Assembly: GCA_947522735.1 (NCBI GenBank)
Contig: CANNTZ010000002.1
Location: 30,348 to 94,347 of the forward strand
From: an uncultured Oscillospiraceae bacterium
GTDB lineage: Bacteria; Bacillota; Clostridia; Oscillospirales; Ruminococcaceae
Reading direction: 5' to 3'
DNA: 64,000 nt
The first letter of the stretch is position 1; the number at the start of each line of letters is the position of its first letter. A model generated the notes under the pieces. That model saw only the letters and a list, made by a program, of their open reading frames with translations. It was not told where the DNA came from and ran no database searches. Shown here one piece after another: positions 60,994-64,000 of the stretch. Both the position numbers and the translations under genes were made by a program.

Positions 60994-61755
60994 ATGCTTG
61001 ATTCCCTGAACCGCGGCCTTGAAATAATGAAGTATATCGTGATAAACCGCTGTGCAAGCGTGAGCGAGATCGCGCAGGTATTCGATATAAACAAGAGCAC
61101 GGCGTCCCGCATCCTCTCCGTGCTTGCCAGCCACAATCTGATAAGCAAGGACGAAAAGACGATGAAGTACTATTCCAGCGTCGGCACGCTGCTGTTCTCC
61201 GCCAGAACCATGTCCACCTCGCTGATACTTGACGAGCTGCGCCCACTGCTGCGCACCCTTGCCGAGGCGGTCAACATGACCGCTCAGGTCGGCGTTTTCA
61301 AGCAGGGCGGCGTTTTTTTGATAGATCAGGTCAAGAGCGCCAGCAACCGTTTTCTCAAGGAGCCGGCCTTTCCCGGAATGGAGGAGCCTCTGCACTGCAC
61401 CGCCCTCGGCAAATGCGTGCTCGCCTATATGCCCGAGGAGCAGACCGCCGCGCTGATGAAGGATTACGTCTACACCAAATACACCGACGCCACCATCACC
61501 TGTATCGATCAGCTTAACGCGGAAATGGAGCTTATCCGTCAAAACGGCTATGCACGCGACATGGGCGAATATTCCGCCAAGGTCTATTGCATGGCGGTCC
61601 CCGTCTACGACAAGGACGGCGGCGTTAAATTCAGTCTCGGCGTCTCCGGAAACAGATTGTATCTCGAAAATGAGCGCGTATTCCAGCAGGTGCTAAAAAA
61701 AGTCCAAAAGACCTCCGAGCAGATAAACGGAAAATATTCGGCGAGCGACATATAG
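60994..61755 (+). CDS. IclR-family transcriptional regulator
   Basis: 253 residues from ATG 60994; GAGG is eight bases upstream, while ATG 60988 has no space. The N-terminal winged helix is RCASVSEIAQVFDINKST followed by RILSVLASHNLI; the C-terminal effector-binding domain begins at about 75 with a region LREAVNMTAQ-like (LAEAVNMTAQVGVFKQGG) and contains FPGMEEPLHCTALGKCVLAY. IclR proteins respond to small aromatic or sugar-acid metabolites and act as repressors or activators of adjacent catabolic genes. It sits directly before the TPP enzyme, and probably controls it and perhaps the transporter upstream. Confidence 0.92.
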   Translation: MLDSLNRGLEIMKYIVINRCASVSEIAQVFDINKSTASRILSVLASHNLISKDEKTMKYYSSVGTLLFSARTMSTSLILDELRPLLRTLAEAVNMTAQVGVFKQGGVFLIDQVKSASNRFLKEPAFPGMEEPLHCTALGKCVLAYMPEEQTAALMKDYVYTKYTDATITCIDQLNAEMELIRQNGYARDMGEYSAKVYCMAVPVYDKDGGVKFSLGVSGNRLYLENERVFQQVLKKVQKTSEQINGKYSASDI

Positions 61756-61819
61756 TTCGCCTTTTACTTTGAAAATTATGAGAATTATATAAATCTAACA
61801 CGATTGTTGAGGTATGACA

Positions 61820-63610
61820 ATGACAGGTGGACAATATATTATCAAATACCTGGAAAACGAGTGCGTACCGTATGTGCTTGGCATCCCCGGACACGGCGTG
61901 CTGAGCCTGTTTGATGCGCTGCGCGAGAGCGACGAAGCCGGCCACGTCAAATATATTCAGGTCAAGCACGAGCAGGCCGCGGTGCATATGGCAGACGGTT
62001 ACTATCGCGTTGCCGGGCATCCGCTCGCAACAATTTCATCCATAGGCCCCGGATCCATGAACACCCTTATCGGGCTTGCCACCGCCTATATCGATTCCAG
62101 TGCCGTCCTCGCGCTGTGCGGCGACGTCCACACCAACATGAAGGGCGTCGGCGTCCTACAGGAGCTTGAGCGCAAGCAGGACTCCTCCTTTGTCAAGCTC
62201 ATCGAGCACGTCGTCAAGCGCGCGTGGCGCGCCGAGAATGCCGGGCAGCTCCCGCGCATCATGGAGAGCGCGTTCGCCAATATGTGCTCCGGGCGCCCCG
62301 GACCCGCCGCCATTGCCCTGCCAATGGACGTTCCCGCCAACGAGATCGGCTTCGAGCCGTCCGCAGCGCCGTTCAGACAGCCTGTCTCCGCCGGGCGCAT
62401 ACACGGCGAAACGGTCGAAAAAGCCATAGACATAATGAAAAACTCCCGTCGTCCCGTTATCCTTGCAGGGGGCGGCGCGCTGCGAGCAAGAGCCGCAAAG
62501 GAGCTGCTCGCCCTTGCCGAACGCTGGGACGCCGCCGTCGTCACCACCCTTGCCGGAAAGAGCTCCTTTCCCGAGGATCATCCGCTGTATTGTTTCCACT
62601 CCGGCTCCAAGGGTACGCCGGTTGGGCTGGAGATCTGCCGCAGCGCGGACGTTATACTTGCCGTCGGCGTACGCTTTGCCGACGAAACCACCTGCTCTTA
62701 CCGTGCAGGCTCAGCCTTTTCCTTCCCAAAAACCAAGCTTATACACGTTGACCTTTGCGCGGAAGAGATCGGCAAGAACTATACCGCCGATCTTGGAATC
62801 GTCGCCGAGCTGAAGATGGCTCTCAGCCAGTTCTGCGAGGCATATCCGCGGCAGGAGCGCCGCAGCGAATATCGCAGGGAGATCGCCGCGCTCAAGGCGG
62901 ACTGGGCGGAGCGGCTCCGGGTCAAACGCGCCGCCGCCACCGAAAAATGCACGATATCCCAGCTCATCGGCGAGATGAATCGCACGCTCCCCCGCGAGAC
63001 TATCATCGCCTCCTCCTCCGGCAACACTCAGGCGCAGCTTTTTCAGGAATATGTTTTTTCAGAGCCCTATACCAACCTCACCACCGGGGGCTTTTCGACG
63101 ATGGGTTGGTCGCTCCCGGCTGCTGCGGGTGCAAAGCTTGCCCGCCCCGAAGCGCCGGTCGTGGCGCTCGTTGGTGACGGAGATTTTATGATGACCATGC
63201 AGGAGCTGGCAACCCTCGTGCAATACCGGCTCCCCGTCGTCGTTATCATGGCCAACAACTGCGGCTGGTTTGCGATAAAAGATTTGCAGCACGACGCCTT
63301 CGGCAAGGACTACCTCTTCGGCAACGACTGGCTGAAGGACGGCGAGCTGTATTCCCCGGACTTTGCCGCCGCCGCAAGGGCGTTTGGCATGGATGCCAAG
63401 CGCATTTCGCGGCGCGAGGAGGTCGGTCCCGCGCTTAAAGAGGCGCTCGCGCTCGGACGGCCGTATCTGCTCGAGGTGGACGTCTGCCGTGACTATCCCA
63501 ACACCGGCGGCGACGCTTTCGGCTGGTGGGACGTTCCGGTGCCGGCCTATATCTCAGAACGCCGCCGCGCATTTGAGCGAGCGCGCGACGAGGAATTCAG
63601 AAAGCTTTGA
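61820..63610 (+). CDS. Thiamine-diphosphate-dependent enzyme, acetolactate-synthase-like
   Basis: 596 residues from ATG 61820 (GAGG six bases upstream). Three-domain fold: N-terminal pyrimidine-binding domain with catalytic glutamate in KHEQAAVHMADGYYRVAG, central domain RPVILAGGGALRARAAKE, and C-terminal pyrophosphate domain with GDGDFMMTMQELATLVQ ending in MANNCGWFA. The catalytic set is complete, so it is an active enzyme, but specificity is not that of the standard acetolactate synthase; IolD-like or glyoxylate-carboligase-like chemistry on an unusual sugar is possible. It lies between an IclR regulator and an RpiB-like isomerase. Confidence 0.85.
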   Translation: MTGGQYIIKYLENECVPYVLGIPGHGVLSLFDALRESDEAGHVKYIQVKHEQAAVHMADGYYRVAGHPLATISSIGPGSMNTLIGLATAYIDSSAVLALCGDVHTNMKGVGVLQELERKQDSSFVKLIEHVVKRAWRAENAGQLPRIMESAFANMCSGRPGPAAIALPMDVPANEIGFEPSAAPFRQPVSAGRIHGETVEKAIDIMKNSRRPVILAGGGALRARAAKELLALAERWDAAVVTTLAGKSSFPEDHPLYCFHSGSKGTPVGLEICRSADVILAVGVRFADETTCSYRAGSAFSFPKTKLIHVDLCAEEIGKNYTADLGIVAELKMALSQFCEAYPRQERRSEYRREIAALKADWAERLRVKRAAATEKCTISQLIGEMNRTLPRETIIASSSGNTQAQLFQEYVFSEPYTNLTTGGFSTMGWSLPAAAGAKLARPEAPVVALVGDGDFMMTMQELATLVQYRLPVVVIMANNCGWFAIKDLQHDAFGKDYLFGNDWLKDGELYSPDFAAAARAFGMDAKRISRREEVGPALKEALALGRPYLLEVDVCRDYPNTGGDAFGWWDVPVPAYISERRRAFERARDEEFRKL

Positions 63611-63624
63611 AAGGAGCGTCGGAC

Positions 63625-64000
63625 TTGAAAATAGCCGTTGTAAACGAAATATCCACTGCCTCGCGGCACCCGGCGGTCATGGCTGCGCTTGCGGACGGCG
63701 GACACGAAATAATAAACGCCGGCATGACCTCCCAAAGCGACCTGCCCTCCCTGACCTATCTTCACACCGGCCTTATCTCGGCGCTGCTGTTGAATCTGCG
63801 CGCCGTGGACATGGTGATTGGCGGCTGCGGCACCGGCGAGGGGTATATGAATTCCGTGCTGCAATATCCCGGAGTGAGCTGCGCGCTGATAACCGAGCCG
63901 CTCGACGGCTGGCTTGCGCGCCGCATAAACGACCCAAACTGCATCTCTCTTGCGCTCAACAAGGGGTTTGGCTGGGCCGGAGAAGAGAATCTCAAGCTGC
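63625..64000 (+). CDS. RpiB/LacA/LacB-family sugar isomerase, N-terminal part (cut by window edge)
   Basis: TTG start at 63625, eight bases after AAGGAG; 125 codons visible, open to the edge. MKIAVVNEISTASRHPAV at the N-terminus, MVIGGCGTGEGYMNSVLQYPG with the isomerase cysteine and threonine, and SLALNKGFGWAGEENLKL are those of the enlarged RpiB/LacAB relatives found in catabolic clusters. The TPP enzyme stop is only 14 bases upstream. It likely isomerises a sugar or sugar phosphate in the same pathway. Confidence 0.82.
   Translation, partial: MKIAVVNEISTASRHPAVMAALADGGHEIINAGMTSQSDLPSLTYLHTGLISALLLNLRAVDMVIGGCGTGEGYMNSVLQYPGVSCALITEPLDGWLARRINDPNCISLALNKGFGWAGEENLKL

Noticed and set aside
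1..64000. tRNA, rRNA, CRISPR array, prophage or insertion sequence
   Set aside because: I looked for T-loop sequences, spaced direct repeats, transposase or integrase motifs and found none; short RNAs could still be missed by eye.

Overview
The window looks like a chromosomal segment of an anaerobic, GC-rich member of the Bacillota, class Clostridia, probably an uncultured gut lineage. This is inferred from strong AGGAGG-type ribosome binding sites, sigma-A promoters (mostly with a 17-base spacer), a class 1B dihydroorotate dehydrogenase with its PyrK partner, a SEDS protein, formate-tetrahydrofolate ligase, DUF975 and hemolysin III membrane proteins, and an LplABC-type sugar importer without its own ATPase. 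I saw no rRNA, tRNA, CRISPR array, phage gene or insertion sequence. Starts were chosen from ribosome binding sites and differ from the longest open frame in many genes.

Layout. 1-3.2 kb (minus): end of a surface-polysaccharide type cluster (initiating sugar transferase, HpcH/HpaI aldolase, 2-hydroxyacid dehydrogenase, asparagine-synthetase-like protein), coupled by overlaps. 3.2-5 kb: two adjacent alpha/beta-hydrolases. 5.1-12.6 kb (minus): a compact housekeeping run, fhs-tsaE-tsaB-rpiB-upp-pyrK-pyrD-two histidine phosphatases-ruvX. 12.7-16.2 kb (plus): SEDS protein, cyclophilin, HAD phosphatase, acetyltransferase, unknown protein. 16.3-23.6 kb: two convergent glycosidase-like genes, D-lyxose isomerase, a phosphodiesterase and rsmI. 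24-28.2 kb (minus): a hexuronate operon uxaB-uxaA-oxidoreductase behind a promoter with a perfect 14-base palindromic operator. 28.3-30.7 kb: phosphotransferase, birA, acetyltransferase. 30.8-34.2 kb (minus): mtlD-pfkB kinase-nagA. 34.8-39.3 kb (minus): hemolysin III, an ACT-ACT-metallo-beta-lactamase fusion, DUF975, a third histidine phosphatase. 39.5-47.4 kb: XRE regulator, a second Gfo/Idh oxidoreductase, nucleoside hydrolase, pyrF, pyrC, a glycerol-1-phosphate dehydrogenase homologue.

47.6-64 kb (all plus) is a glycoside-utilisation locus: GH116-like enzyme, a split transketolase whose second subunit is broken, GH106-like and GH3 enzymes, two permeases, a large lipoprotein binding protein, an IclR regulator, a thiamine-diphosphate enzyme and the start of an RpiB/LacAB-type isomerase. 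The likely logic is import of a plant-type glycoside, trimming by the glycosidases, and carbon-carbon cleavage of an unusual sugar or its oxidation product. The substrate cannot be read from the sequence.

The least explained parts are the left-edge polysaccharide cluster, the unfamiliar glycosidase-like protein at 16.4 kb, and the regulator / thiamine-diphosphate enzyme / isomerase trio at the right edge.
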